A DNA stretch of 22,552 nucleotides. Origin: JBQCHF01 sp051953655. GTDB taxonomy: Bacteria; Actinomycetota; Actinomycetes; Motilibacterales; Motilibacteraceae. The notes below the pieces were generated by a model, which did not search any database, was not told the DNA's origin, and saw nothing but the letters and a program-made list of their open reading frames with translations. Shown one piece after another: positions 15,001-21,116 of this stretch (its first letter is position 1; the number at the start of each line of letters is the position of its first letter). Both the position numbers and the translations under genes were made by a program. The stretch is from the NCBI GenBank assembly GCA_051953655.1, contig JBQCIO010000139.1, positions 1 to 22,552 of the forward strand, written 5' to 3'.

Positions 15001-15111
15001 CTCCGAATAGCGGACCACGTCGCCGACGGTGGGCTCGCCCTGCGGCAGCACCTTGGCCAGCACCTGGTACACCCGGCGGGCGGTGTACAGCCCACTCAGC
15101 GCAGATCCCAT
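12052..15111 (-). CDS. Large serine-recombinase-like protein, probable mobile-element protein
   Basis: ATG 15111 is chosen because GGAGGAG lies seven bases upstream; the frame is open 38 codons further. It encodes 1019 residues. About 186-245 resembles the end of a serine-recombinase catalytic domain and the entry to the recombinase domain (GGRIYDLNRPEDSFALGALG, then RRRKLTGKRLSKYRAGG and LPLGW). A charged coiled coil (about 600-690) recalls those of large serine recombinases, followed by helix-turn-helix-like segments (SLDTVATWFTMTRRSLL; AALALGVTERDIRELV). The C terminus holds a zinc-ribbon-like pair, CPHGC at 935-939 and CATC at 962-965. The usual catalytic motif (Tyr-x-Arg-x-Ser near the N terminus) is not visible and the protein is unusually long, so activity is doubtful and the assignment moderate. 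A remodelled DNA-binding or defence protein is possible. Confidence 0.55.
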   Translation of the reverse strand: MGSALSGLYTARRVYQVLAKVLPQGEPTVGDVVRYSEVGGLEGVAAQRASHFSVYPDSAMQVMAGWPQEAWDPDQPDRGEEYGIRWIRMRDLHHNAVGDEVVAGVVLLDGHLLLNITLSSTLRHIPREDGEDENAYTCLVLAVLNHYTSLQQARWADDPTRAGRDGLGWAVTRDKCQARGVKMVLGGRIYDLNRPEDSFALGALGLTGNQDDPLRRRKLTGKRLSKYRAGGAAIAEDQLPLGWTLKRDQFGRAVREGDRGLLPVAQYERVEALQKLYAMAADGRPWAALARELIALEADGKIARRSHVDPGATYAATAGSLQAGYDAAKSIFVRSNWTPASPPAPELIDRYEHGEDPEGLFDADTVVFLGKVELVRTGRYHRRLRNDIRGRGVVVDGVKVTYRDDVDEYGHYDLRSAPWPWPTDPETGAELPRFGISDEDCRRVGARLLRELRAPRRRTGGQAHQGKDRRVLQIANSWVTEAGAPCSVYPDEPTEWGAQARQNNSGRENFILITRRQSAGDRPDGKPGRRGWSQLGDEEGLAAHTAATGNLAELIASVAVALDSGVQRLLDPDRLAPVASATLPTSQDRLPGRRAKLAGKQTRLGEVVQEAEGLRVQAGRMALAQDFDGADRYEKQAKKKDADAADLEASISEVKDEIEQLEHDSSRDGQVSAPANLSVAAYLVAGLERAACGNGRGPLDLGTLADTVFTDWRLEPQGHLLAWATTARLPLREGGTLDLPLTGQISNVRVRTGKQAPQRDLVARYVLGEGQSLDTVATWFTMTRRSLLVHQLMPWLVEQGVTARGAKCALVDHPVQAVRAVVFAQLTGKADELAAWPQAWVDLLTQTYRNPALNWGDAACPDDLGWVHRLLATLDTPHAHRRGLPVTGAALALGVTERDIRELVQPQRRTTGFTRPQFLRYLPGSQRSRIQLIPCPHGCRRSWANHAALFPEVAASGYAVLCATCRRAPNTVESRWARIAFPMAYRTPYTGTGRGGSLREQAQTHRLTQVIPLAGDAVA

Positions 15112-15193
15112 GACGTGGCTCCTCCAGTCCCGAGTCGGCACCGGCTGGTGCCTGGCCCGGACCGTGCGCGCCTGCCGCAGCGCTGCAATAGGC

Positions 15194-15215
15194 CCGGTCC
15201 ACTGAAATGGACCGG
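15194..15215. promoter_or_regulatory. Palindrome upstream of the recombinase-like gene
   Basis: CCGGTCCA and TGGACCGG form a perfect 8-bp inverted repeat around CTGAAA. It lies 83 bases before the chosen start of the recombinase-like gene and just past the end of the small gene at 15226. It could be an operator, a terminator for the small gene, or a recombination site. Confidence 0.4.
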
Positions 15216-15225
15216 ACTTCTGCAC

Positions 15226-15435
15226 CTACGGGACGACGCTCGAATCCACCTGTACCGTCACCTCGACGTCGGGCGCGCCTTCCGGCCCGGACAGCTCTCG
15301 TGGCCGCTGCCTGTCATCCAGCCGGAAGCGCTGCAGCTCGAGCAGGTACAGCTCGAGCGGTGACTCACGGCGCCTCGCGGGGCCAGGGGGCAGGCTGGCA
15401 ACAGACCGCTCCGGGTACGGCGAAGGTGTCGTCAT
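15226..15435 (-). CDS. Small hypothetical protein upstream of the recombinase-like gene
   Basis: 69 residues from ATG 15435, starting MTTPSPYPERSVASLPPGP, with a helical middle (ESPLELYLLELQRFRLDD) and a strand-like acidic tail ending VTVQVDSSVVP. Third codon positions are strongly G/C across the frame. There is no clear Shine-Dalgarno sequence. It lies 114 bases upstream of the recombinase-like gene on the same strand, so a shared transcript is likely, and it could be a partner or regulator. No family recognised. Confidence 0.5.
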   Translation of the reverse strand: MTTPSPYPERSVASLPPGPARRRESPLELYLLELQRFRLDDRQRPRELSGPEGAPDVEVTVQVDSSVVP

Positions 15436-15651
15436 GCAGGCACCGGTAAGCGCCAGCCGCAGACTGACAAGGCCGGAGGGCTGCACCCCCCCGTCAGTCA
15501 GGGCACAAGCCGACTCCGCCGGGGGCCCGGCTGCTACCCCTCCCTCACGCCCCTGCCGATCGTCCTTAGCGCGGCCAATAGGCAGCTCCGCGGTCGCGCC
15601 GTTCGATCGCAGCCCGGCTGCGAGCTGCCGCGAGGGCCGAAGCAGCAGCCG

Positions 15652-15738
15652 TGGCGGGACGAGGACAGCGATGCGGGGCTGTTCGTCCTCGGTGCCGTCC
15701 TGGGCTACCCGCCGGCCACGACCTTCGCCGGCTTCTGA
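15652..15738 (+). pseudogene. 3' remnant of a duplicate of the gene at 16756
   Basis: In frame to a TGA at 15736-15738 this reads WRDEDSDAGLFVLGAVLGY then PPATTFAGF. The intact gene at 16756-17571 ends WWDEDSDAGWVVLGAVLGY then PPSATYSRL, so the two share their C-terminal ~25 residues. No start or upstream homology is clear. This is what remains of a second copy. Confidence 0.7.
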
Positions 15739-15762
15739 CGTAGGAGGTCGGCCGCTGGTCAC

Positions 15763-16029
15763 GAGCACTTGGTGGGGCGGCGGAGCGCCCAACCTCAGGT
15801 CTATTGCGCGTCCTGCACTGCTCCGAACCATGCACATTGTCGAAGCGACCGACCCCGAAGCGCCCGCCGCCTCCCGGTTCCGCGGGCACTCACGGCCGGC
15901 GCCTCGACACAGGAACGACGTCGGTGGCCACGAACGGCCGCGCGCTGGTGGGCACAACCGGGACTATCCCCGACGCGCGCGGCGAGGCCACCGGCGTCGT
16001 TCTCTTGCAGGACCGCGGCCAGCCGGGCA
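15763..16029. repeat. 267-bp tandem direct repeat, copy 1
   Basis: Shared blocks include ATTGCGCGTCCTGCACTGCT (15803), CGAAGCGACCGACCCCGAA (15841) and GACACAGGAACGACGTCGG (15906), each recurring 267-268 bases later. The plus strand encodes a matching peptide in both copies: VEATDPEAPAASRF here, then after a one-base shift TGTTSVATNGRALVGTTGT, ending at TGA 16040. The copies look like tandem-duplicated fragments of one decayed gene. Inside, 15914-15929 and 15986-16001 form a 16-bp inverted repeat with one mismatch. Confidence 0.75.
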
Positions 16030-16289
16030 GAAGCATTTGACGGGGCGCTGGCGGCGCCAGGCCGGGGTCCATTGCGCGTCCTGCACTGCTCCGGACCATC
16101 CCCCTCGTCGAAGCGACCGACCCCGAAACACCCGCCACTACCCGGTTCAGCGGGCAACCACGGCCGGCGCGCGACACAGGAACGACGTCGGTGGCCATGA
16201 ACGGCCGCACGCTGGAGGGCACAACCGGGACCAACCCCCGACGCGCGCAGCCAGACCACCGACGTCGTTCCACAGATGCATCAAGGGTG
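16030..16289. repeat. 267-bp tandem direct repeat, copy 2
   Basis: The second copy begins at GAAGCATTTGACGGGG and continues to about 16289. Its plus-strand peptide runs without interruption as VEATDPETPATTRFSG, DTGTTSVAMNGRTLEGTTGT, and then shifts frame. AACGACGTCGGTGG (16181-16194) and CCACCGACGTCGTT (16256-16269) form a perfect 14-bp inverted repeat around 61 bases. Divergence from copy 1 is substantial, so the duplication is not recent. Confidence 0.75.
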
Positions 16290-16319
16290 CTCGTCCTAAC
16301 ACCCCGCTGATCCGCGCGG

Positions 16320-16581
16320 TCAAGGTCGGGCAGGGCCGATCCGGCGACTGCTCGCCGGTACAGGACGCCCGGCGCGATGTCCGCCCGACGGGCCCCGCGA
16401 CGGTTCCGGCGTCCGGGTCGACGCGCGCCTGCTGGAACGTCCGCGCGTCCCGAAGGCGTGCCAACATCGGGCCCACAGCAGGTCCCCCATGTCGGCTACG
16501 CCGGCATCCGAAGTCACGAGGGCGAGTCGAAGCCGGTGCCCTGAGCGCTTCGAGGGCGACCACGTGCGGAAGCAGTTCCAC
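16320..16581 (-). pseudogene. DUF2442-type protein gene, multiply frameshifted
   Basis: From ATG 16581 on the minus strand the family pattern can be followed only by changing frame. One frame reads LLPHVVALEAL, a second GHRLRLALVTSDAGVADMGD and LLW, the first again GPMLARLRDARTFQQARVDP then DAGTVAGP, and the third GADIAPGVLYRRAV. Joined, these give the DUF2442 layout: a strand-rich start, DLL-x-G-P-x-x-x-x-LRD, F-x-Q-x-R-V-D-P-x-x-G-T-V, then GADIAP-x-VLY. Intact members are around 80 residues and are often encoded near toxin-antitoxin loci. Several separate shifts indicate real decay, not sequencing error. Confidence 0.7.
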
Positions 16582-16755
16582 CTGGCCAGGGCGCCACGCG
16601 AGGCGCGGGTTCTGAGCAGCCTGCGGTCACCGCGCCCTGCTCGGCGGATGCGAGTGGCCGCAGGCCTTGTATGCCTCGGGAGCGGGTGGTTGCGACGGCC
16701 GACGGCGGCCGCACCGTGAGGGCCATCCTGCTCGTCGAAGATCCTGGGAGAACCC

Positions 16756-17571
16756 GTGAACAGCGACCTCGCCACCGCCGTCGTGTGGCCGTCCAACACC
16801 GCGGCCCCACCTCCGGGGTGGACCCGCCTGACTGACAGCGACGGCGCCCAGCCCAGCGGCTGGTTCACCCAAGCGGCCGGTCCGTACCGGACGGTGGTGA
16901 AGGGCTACCCGACCTGGGCGGAGGTCCCGTGGCCGATCCCAGCTGAGGCCTGCATCCACGACGAGGAGGACGACGAGGACTGGCAGGGCCCGTTCGACCT
17001 GACCTACACGACCTACACCTTCCCGAACCTGGCCACTGCCGCCGGGCCGGCCACCCACAGCTTCGGCAACCTCGACTTCTGCGGAGGCTGGATCCACGAG
17101 CTGGCGATGACCCCGGGCGGGATGCGGCAGAACGAAGCCCTGCTCGCTCGCGTCCTGAGCGGCGCGAAGCCGACCGGTCTGCTTGTCGGTGCCGAGGCGG
17201 ACGCCTACCGGTGGGCAGAAGCGGCACGGTCGACCGGCCTGACGGCCCTGGTTAGCCGCGACTGGAACACCAAGGTGTGGATCACTCCTCGACGGCTGGG
17301 TGACCGGGTGAACCAGCGTTCGCTGCGGGCAACGTGGCACGCCATCGCGTCCGGCGCCCCGGACCGGGCCCGCGCCGCCTCGCTGCTGGACACGGTCGAC
17401 CGGGGCCTGGACCTCGCCTTCGACCTGGACCTCACCCAGCCGCTGGTCCAGCGCGGCGCCGTGATGCTGCCACCGTGGTGGGACGAGGACAGCGACGCCG
17501 GTTGGGTCGTGCTCGGCGCCGTGCTCGGCTATCCGCCGTCCGCGACGTACTCCCGGCTCACCGGATGCTGA
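16756..17571 (+). CDS. Hypothetical protein
   Basis: 271 residues from GTG 16756, with GGGAG six bases upstream. N-terminal Trp/Pro-rich segments (WFTQAAGPYRTVVKGYPTWA), an acidic patch (HDEEDDEDW), FGNLDFCGGWIHELAMTPG in the middle, a helix (EADAYRWAEAARSTGLTAL) and an aromatic C terminus (MLPPWWDEDSDAGWVVLGAV). No membrane segment, signal peptide or known catalytic motif is visible. The C terminus is duplicated in the remnant at 15652-15738, so the gene was once part of a tandem pair. It precedes the primase-type replication gene on the same strand. Family not recognised. Confidence 0.7.
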   Translation: MNSDLATAVVWPSNTAAPPPGWTRLTDSDGAQPSGWFTQAAGPYRTVVKGYPTWAEVPWPIPAEACIHDEEDDEDWQGPFDLTYTTYTFPNLATAAGPATHSFGNLDFCGGWIHELAMTPGGMRQNEALLARVLSGAKPTGLLVGAEADAYRWAEAARSTGLTALVSRDWNTKVWITPRRLGDRVNQRSLRATWHAIASGAPDRARAASLLDTVDRGLDLAFDLDLTQPLVQRGAVMLPPWWDEDSDAGWVVLGAVLGYPPSATYSRLTGC

Positions 17572-17614
17572 GGTAGTCACAGCTTAGGTAGGCGCACCGA
17601 CGGGGGCTGCTTGA

Positions 17615-17649
17615 CGTCCCGGCGGTGCGTCGCACCGTCCCGGCGGTGC
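17615..17649. repeat. Iteron-like direct repeats before the replication gene
   Basis: CGTCCCGGCGGTGC occurs at 17615-17628 and again at 17636-17649, 21 bases apart (about two helical turns). Between and across them GGTGCG-T-CGCACC (17624-17636) is a perfect palindrome. Directly upstream of a primase-type replication gene, such repeats may be an origin or an operator. Confidence 0.45.
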
Positions 17650-17699
17650 AAAGCCCCCGGACCTGCGCAGGCGCCGTTGGCGCCCCTTCCGCGTTCGAG

Positions 17700-19658
17700 A
17701 TGGCGCGCATGGTGTCGGCACGTGCGGGCCAGCTGCGGGTGGCCAGGCGCTCTGACGGTCGGATCCTGAACTCCTACCGGCAGCGGCCCTGGGACGAGGA
17801 TGCCTTGCCGGCGCTTCCCTACGCGGTCTACCTGGCCAGGAACGGGGCCTACTACAGGTTGGCGTTCGACCTGGACGCCGCCAAGGGCGACGTCGACGCC
17901 GACGCGCGGGCCCTGCGCGGGTGGCTGGCCGAGGCCGGGGTCCAGTTCATCGAAGCGGTCTCCGGCCCGTCTGGGGGCAGGCACCTGATCGCGGTGTTCA
18001 CCGAGCCGCTGCCCGCTGCGCAGGTCGCCGCGATGGCCCGTCACCTGGGAGCGGCGCACCTGCCCACCCTGGATCCGAGCTGCCTGTGCAACCCGACCAC
18101 CGGCAGCATCCGCCCGCCCGGCGCCCCGCACCGGCACGGCGGGGCCTCCACCCTGATGACCTCGGCGGCCGCGGCGGCCGCCGCGCTCGAGCTGGGCAAC
18201 GAGCGGGCAGCGTTGGACCGGCTGTGCGCGATCACCGGTGTCCCGCCACAGCCCGAGAACGTCGTCCCCCTGCCCGGCCGCCGTTCCCGTCGCCAGCTGT
18301 CGCTGCGGCTGCGGCAGCTGGAGCGCGACGGGGACCTGGAGGGCCGCTACCGGGACCGGTCCGCGGTCGCGGCGGCGATCGCGCTGGGCTACCTCAACGC
18401 CGGCCTGACCTTCGAGGAGTTCGCCGCCGCAGCGCTCGACCCCGCCAACCTCGGCTTGGACCACCTGCGTCGGGCCCATGAAGGCGGCGGCCGATACCGG
18501 GCCCGCACACATCCGCAGGTGCTGGCCGCGGCCGCGCGGCTGTGGCGCGGGCGGCAGCAGTACGCCGAGCAGCACCCCCCAACAGCCCCTCAGCCGGTCG
18601 ACCAGGTGCTCCAGCAGGCTGAGCTGGTTGCCGCCGTGCGCACCGCGGCCGACGCCGTGCCCGAGCGGTGGGGCGGACAGGGCGGGCGCAGCGACCGCGC
18701 GGTGCTGGATGCCTTCCTCGACGACGCCGGCCACTGGGCCGAGGAGGGCGTGCCGGCCAGCGTCCGCCGGCTCGCCGAACGTGCCGGCCTGACCAGCTCC
18801 ACCGCAGCACGTGCCCTGCACCGGCTGACCCGCGACGGCTGGCTCGCACCCGTCACCCCGACAAGCGGCCTCCAGGCCGCCACCTACCGCCCCGCCGTGC
18901 CGCCCCGGCTGAGCGCCGGTCAAGGGACAGGCCAGGCCGCATCACTTCGCCAGTCGGTGCAAGGCCCTAGCTGGGACACTAACCCGGCGCCCCCCACCAC
19001 AACGGCCCTGGCCACGGTGGTGGCCATCCAGTCCCACGACGTGTTCACCCGCGACGGGCTGGGGCGCTACGCCGCCGCCGTCTACACCGCCCTCACCCCC
19101 GGTGCCGCCACCCCCGCTGCGCTGGCCGCCCGCACCGGCCTGAACGTGCGCACAGTCCGCCGGCACCTACACCGACTCGCAGCCGCCGGGCTGGTCCAGG
19201 CCAGCACCACGCAGTGGCACGCGCGGGAGCTCGACGGGCTCGACGATGCCGCCGGCGCGTTGGGCGTCACCGGCGTCGTGGCGCGCCGCGCCGACACCCA
19301 CGCCGCCGAGCGCGACACCTACCGGTGGCGGCTGGCCGACTTCGAGGCCTGCCGAGGCTGGACCACCGAACGCGGCCTGCGACAGCCCGGGCGCTGGACC
19401 CTGACCGGCCACGACCCCCGCCCGGCACCGTCGGTGGTGTTCCCCCGCCACGCCGACGGCCGCCGCGACCACAACGAAGGCCTACGACAGGTCCAGGCCG
19501 GGCTCGGCCCCACCCCGGACAACCTCGCGATGTCGACGCTGATCGAGATCGCGGCGCCGACTGGACCTGCGGACCGGCCAGCCCCGCGTCTCAGCGCAGC
19601 GCGAGAGGGCCGCAGCCGTGCTGCTGGCCAGCTCTCGCTCGCACTAGTGGCCGCCTGA
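17700..19658 (+). CDS. AEP primase-type replication protein with winged-helix domains
   Basis: The frame is open from GTG 17625, but that lies inside the repeat and palindrome cluster, so ATG 17700 (652 residues, MARMVSARAG) is preferred; neither has a good ribosome site. Residues about 40-150 look like an archaeo-eukaryotic primase domain: YYRLAFDLDAAKGDVDADAR with the acidic pair Asp57/Asp59, VSGPSGGRHL with His95, and SIRPPGAPHRHGG. Two winged-helix segments follow (VRRLAERAGLTSSTAARAL, about 355; ALAARTGLNVRTVRRHLHRL, about 475). This architecture is typical of replication initiators of actinobacterial plasmids and integrative elements. It suggests the region replicates, or once replicated, independently. 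Confidence 0.7.
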   Translation: MARMVSARAGQLRVARRSDGRILNSYRQRPWDEDALPALPYAVYLARNGAYYRLAFDLDAAKGDVDADARALRGWLAEAGVQFIEAVSGPSGGRHLIAVFTEPLPAAQVAAMARHLGAAHLPTLDPSCLCNPTTGSIRPPGAPHRHGGASTLMTSAAAAAAALELGNERAALDRLCAITGVPPQPENVVPLPGRRSRRQLSLRLRQLERDGDLEGRYRDRSAVAAAIALGYLNAGLTFEEFAAAALDPANLGLDHLRRAHEGGGRYRARTHPQVLAAAARLWRGRQQYAEQHPPTAPQPVDQVLQQAELVAAVRTAADAVPERWGGQGGRSDRAVLDAFLDDAGHWAEEGVPASVRRLAERAGLTSSTAARALHRLTRDGWLAPVTPTSGLQAATYRPAVPPRLSAGQGTGQAASLRQSVQGPSWDTNPAPPTTTALATVVAIQSHDVFTRDGLGRYAAAVYTALTPGAATPAALAARTGLNVRTVRRHLHRLAAAGLVQASTTQWHARELDGLDDAAGALGVTGVVARRADTHAAERDTYRWRLADFEACRGWTTERGLRQPGRWTLTGHDPRPAPSVVFPRHADGRRDHNEGLRQVQAGLGPTPDNLAMSTLIEIAAPTGPADRPAPRLSAAREGRSRAAGQLSLALVAA

Positions 19659-19779
19659 GCACAACCTTCCGCCAGCGCCAGGACTACCGATCCCCGGGCC
19701 GCTGGGTGACGCAGCGCTCGAGCTCACGGACCCCGGCGGTCCCCCGACACCCAGCCCCACGAATCCGGGCCGCCGCACC
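19659..19779. other. Short gap with a C/G-rich inverted tract
   Basis: Between the replication gene and the helix-turn-helix gene. At about 19789-19804, just inside the upstream-most start of the next gene, a C8-G6 tract can fold back on itself. No promoter is evident. Confidence 0.25.
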
Positions 19780-20439
19780 ATGCGTGTCAGCCCCCCCCGG
19801 GGGGAGCGATGCGGCCTGCCGCCCCGGCCGGTTGCGCAGGTCGCCTTGCCCGGCACCGTCCTGCCCGTGCCAAGCCCCCTTGACGAGCAAGCCACCTTGA
19901 CGGCTCTGGCCGGCCGGGTCGCGGCCGCACCGGACGCCTTGACCGAGCTCACCGCGCTGCGGGCGCTGGAGCGGGAGGTGCAGGCACGAACCACGGCCTG
20001 CGTCCAGCGCGCCCGGGCCGCCGGCGCGTCCTGGGCCGCGGTGGGCGAACAGCTCGGGTGCACCCGCCAGGCCGCCGCGCAACGCTTCACCCCGCCACGC
20101 CCACCTGTCCCTGCCACCCCACTCCCGATCGACTCCACTCCGCACGCTGGCGAGCCGGGCCGCTCTGCTGCCGCTGCACCGGACGCCTCTCTTGCTGCTC
20201 CACCGGCGGCCCCTGGCCACATGTCGCCGACCGCCGATGGCGAGGCGGCACCAGAAGCGGTCCGGGCCGGGTCGGGCCGTGGGAGACGGCCGCGGCGCAC
20301 GTCGAGCGGCGGGGACGAGTCCTTGCCCCCCACCTTCGCTCAGGACGTTTCCTCGACCGGCGGTCGGCAGGAGTGGCTACTCACCACACCAGGAGGACGG
20401 CTGCTGCTGCGCGCCGTCCGGATCGGCCGGGCGCAGTGA
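19780..20439 (+). CDS. Helix-turn-helix DNA-binding protein
   Basis: 219 residues if ATG 19780 is used; GTG 19867 is an alternative and the first 29 residues look non-conserved. Residues about 55-105 form helices ending in a helix-turn-helix: LTALRALEREVQARTTACVQ, then GASWAAVGEQLGCTRQAAAQ and RF. The middle is Pro/Ala-rich and probably disordered, and the C terminus is a basic hydrophobic tail (TTPGGRLLLRAVRIGRAQ). Proteins of this kind occur in actinobacterial chromosomes and mobile elements as small regulators. Its position after the replication gene suggests copy-number or element control, but this is inference. Confidence 0.65.
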   Translation: MRVSPPRGERCGLPPRPVAQVALPGTVLPVPSPLDEQATLTALAGRVAAAPDALTELTALRALEREVQARTTACVQRARAAGASWAAVGEQLGCTRQAAAQRFTPPRPPVPATPLPIDSTPHAGEPGRSAAAAPDASLAAPPAAPGHMSPTADGEAAPEAVRAGSGRGRRPRRTSSGGDESLPPTFAQDVSSTGGRQEWLLTTPGGRLLLRAVRIGRAQ

Positions 20440-20513
20440 GCGGCCCGCCGACCGCACGTGATCGCAACCGCCCACCTCAGCGGACCAACAGGGGTGAACC
20501 GGCGGCGCGGAAC

Positions 20514-20545
20514 GTCACCCTTTCGGGGCCCTTCTCCCGGGTGAC
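20514..20545. promoter_or_regulatory. Hairpin upstream of the nuclease-like operon (1)
   Basis: GTCACCC (20514-20520) pairs perfectly with GGGTGAC (20539-20545) around an 18-base loop. It lies about 100 bases before the start at 20643 and after the end of the helix-turn-helix gene, so it may be a terminator or a leader structure. Confidence 0.35.
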
Positions 20546-20576
20546 ACCGCCCCAAAGAGTCGGGTTGGGCCACCAC

Positions 20577-20599
20577 GCCCCGCGCGGACACCGCGGGGC
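20577..20599. terminator. Hairpin upstream of the nuclease-like operon (2)
   Basis: GCCCCGCG and CGCGGGGC form a perfect 8-bp stem with a 7-base loop. It could terminate the upstream gene or be a 5' leader hairpin for the operon at 20643. No T tract follows. Confidence 0.4.
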
Positions 20600-20642
20600 A
20601 CCAGGCCCCCGGTGACGCGCCCAGTCCAAGGGAGAGAGCTCG

Positions 20643-21116
20643 ATGAACAACTCGAGCCACGCGCTCACACCACAACCGACAACAACGCGCCTTCGTCGCA
20701 CCGGCACCCCGCCGGCCCAGCGAGAGGCCGACACCAACGGCAGCCGCAGCCGCAGCACCAACAGCACCGTCACCACCGGTGCTGTCAACGGGAAGCAGTC
20801 GTCCGAGTTGCCCCCGGACGCCCGGCGGCTGCTCGCCCTGTGCTGGGAACTGGCCGCCCGGGGCATCATCGCCGGAGGCCACCACGACCCCACCGCCCCC
20901 GGGTTGCTGGAGCTCCTGGCGCTGCGGGTGCGGATCGAGGAAACGCTGGAGGAGCGGCACCCGCACCTTGCTGCCGTCCTGACCGAGATCGCCGTGTGGG
21001 AAGGCGAGCGGCTGCACGTCGACGACGGGCCCGCCCAGCAATGCCTGACCTGCCGGCGGATCCTGCAGGAACGGCCCGAGCTGGCCGCCCAGGCCCAGAT
21101 CGGCGGTGCCCGGTGA
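20643..21116 (+). CDS. Hypothetical protein coupled to the coiled-coil nuclease-like gene
   Basis: 157 residues from ATG 20643, with GGGAGAG upstream. The first 55 residues are Thr/Ser/Asn/Arg-rich and probably disordered. The rest is helical: LPPDARRLLALCWELAARGI, LLELLALRVRIEETLEERHP and a C-terminal CLTCRRILQERP with one CxxC. A single CxxC is not enough for a zinc ribbon on its own but could pair with another in a dimer. Its stop overlaps the next start (GTGA), so the two proteins are probably made together and may form a complex. Family not recognised. Confidence 0.7.
   Translation: MNNSSHALTPQPTTTRLRRTGTPPAQREADTNGSRSRSTNSTVTTGAVNGKQSSELPPDARRLLALCWELAARGIIAGGHHDPTAPGLLELLALRVRIEETLEERHPHLAAVLTEIAVWEGERLHVDDGPAQQCLTCRRILQERPELAAQAQIGGAR

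Noticed and set aside
13969..15363. Long open frame on the plus strand (464 codons)
   Set aside because: It is antisense to the recombinase-like gene, which has a good ribosome site, proper codon pattern and recognisable segments; GC-rich DNA leaves such mirror frames open.
15763..16289. Retron-like or CRISPR-like non-coding array
   Set aside because: No reverse transcriptase or cas gene is in the window, there are only two diverged units of 267 bases, and both copies share coding-like peptide sequence.
16627..17580. Minus-strand open frame of 317 codons
   Set aside because: Antisense to the gene at 16756, which has a Shine-Dalgarno sequence and a C terminus conserved in the nearby remnant.
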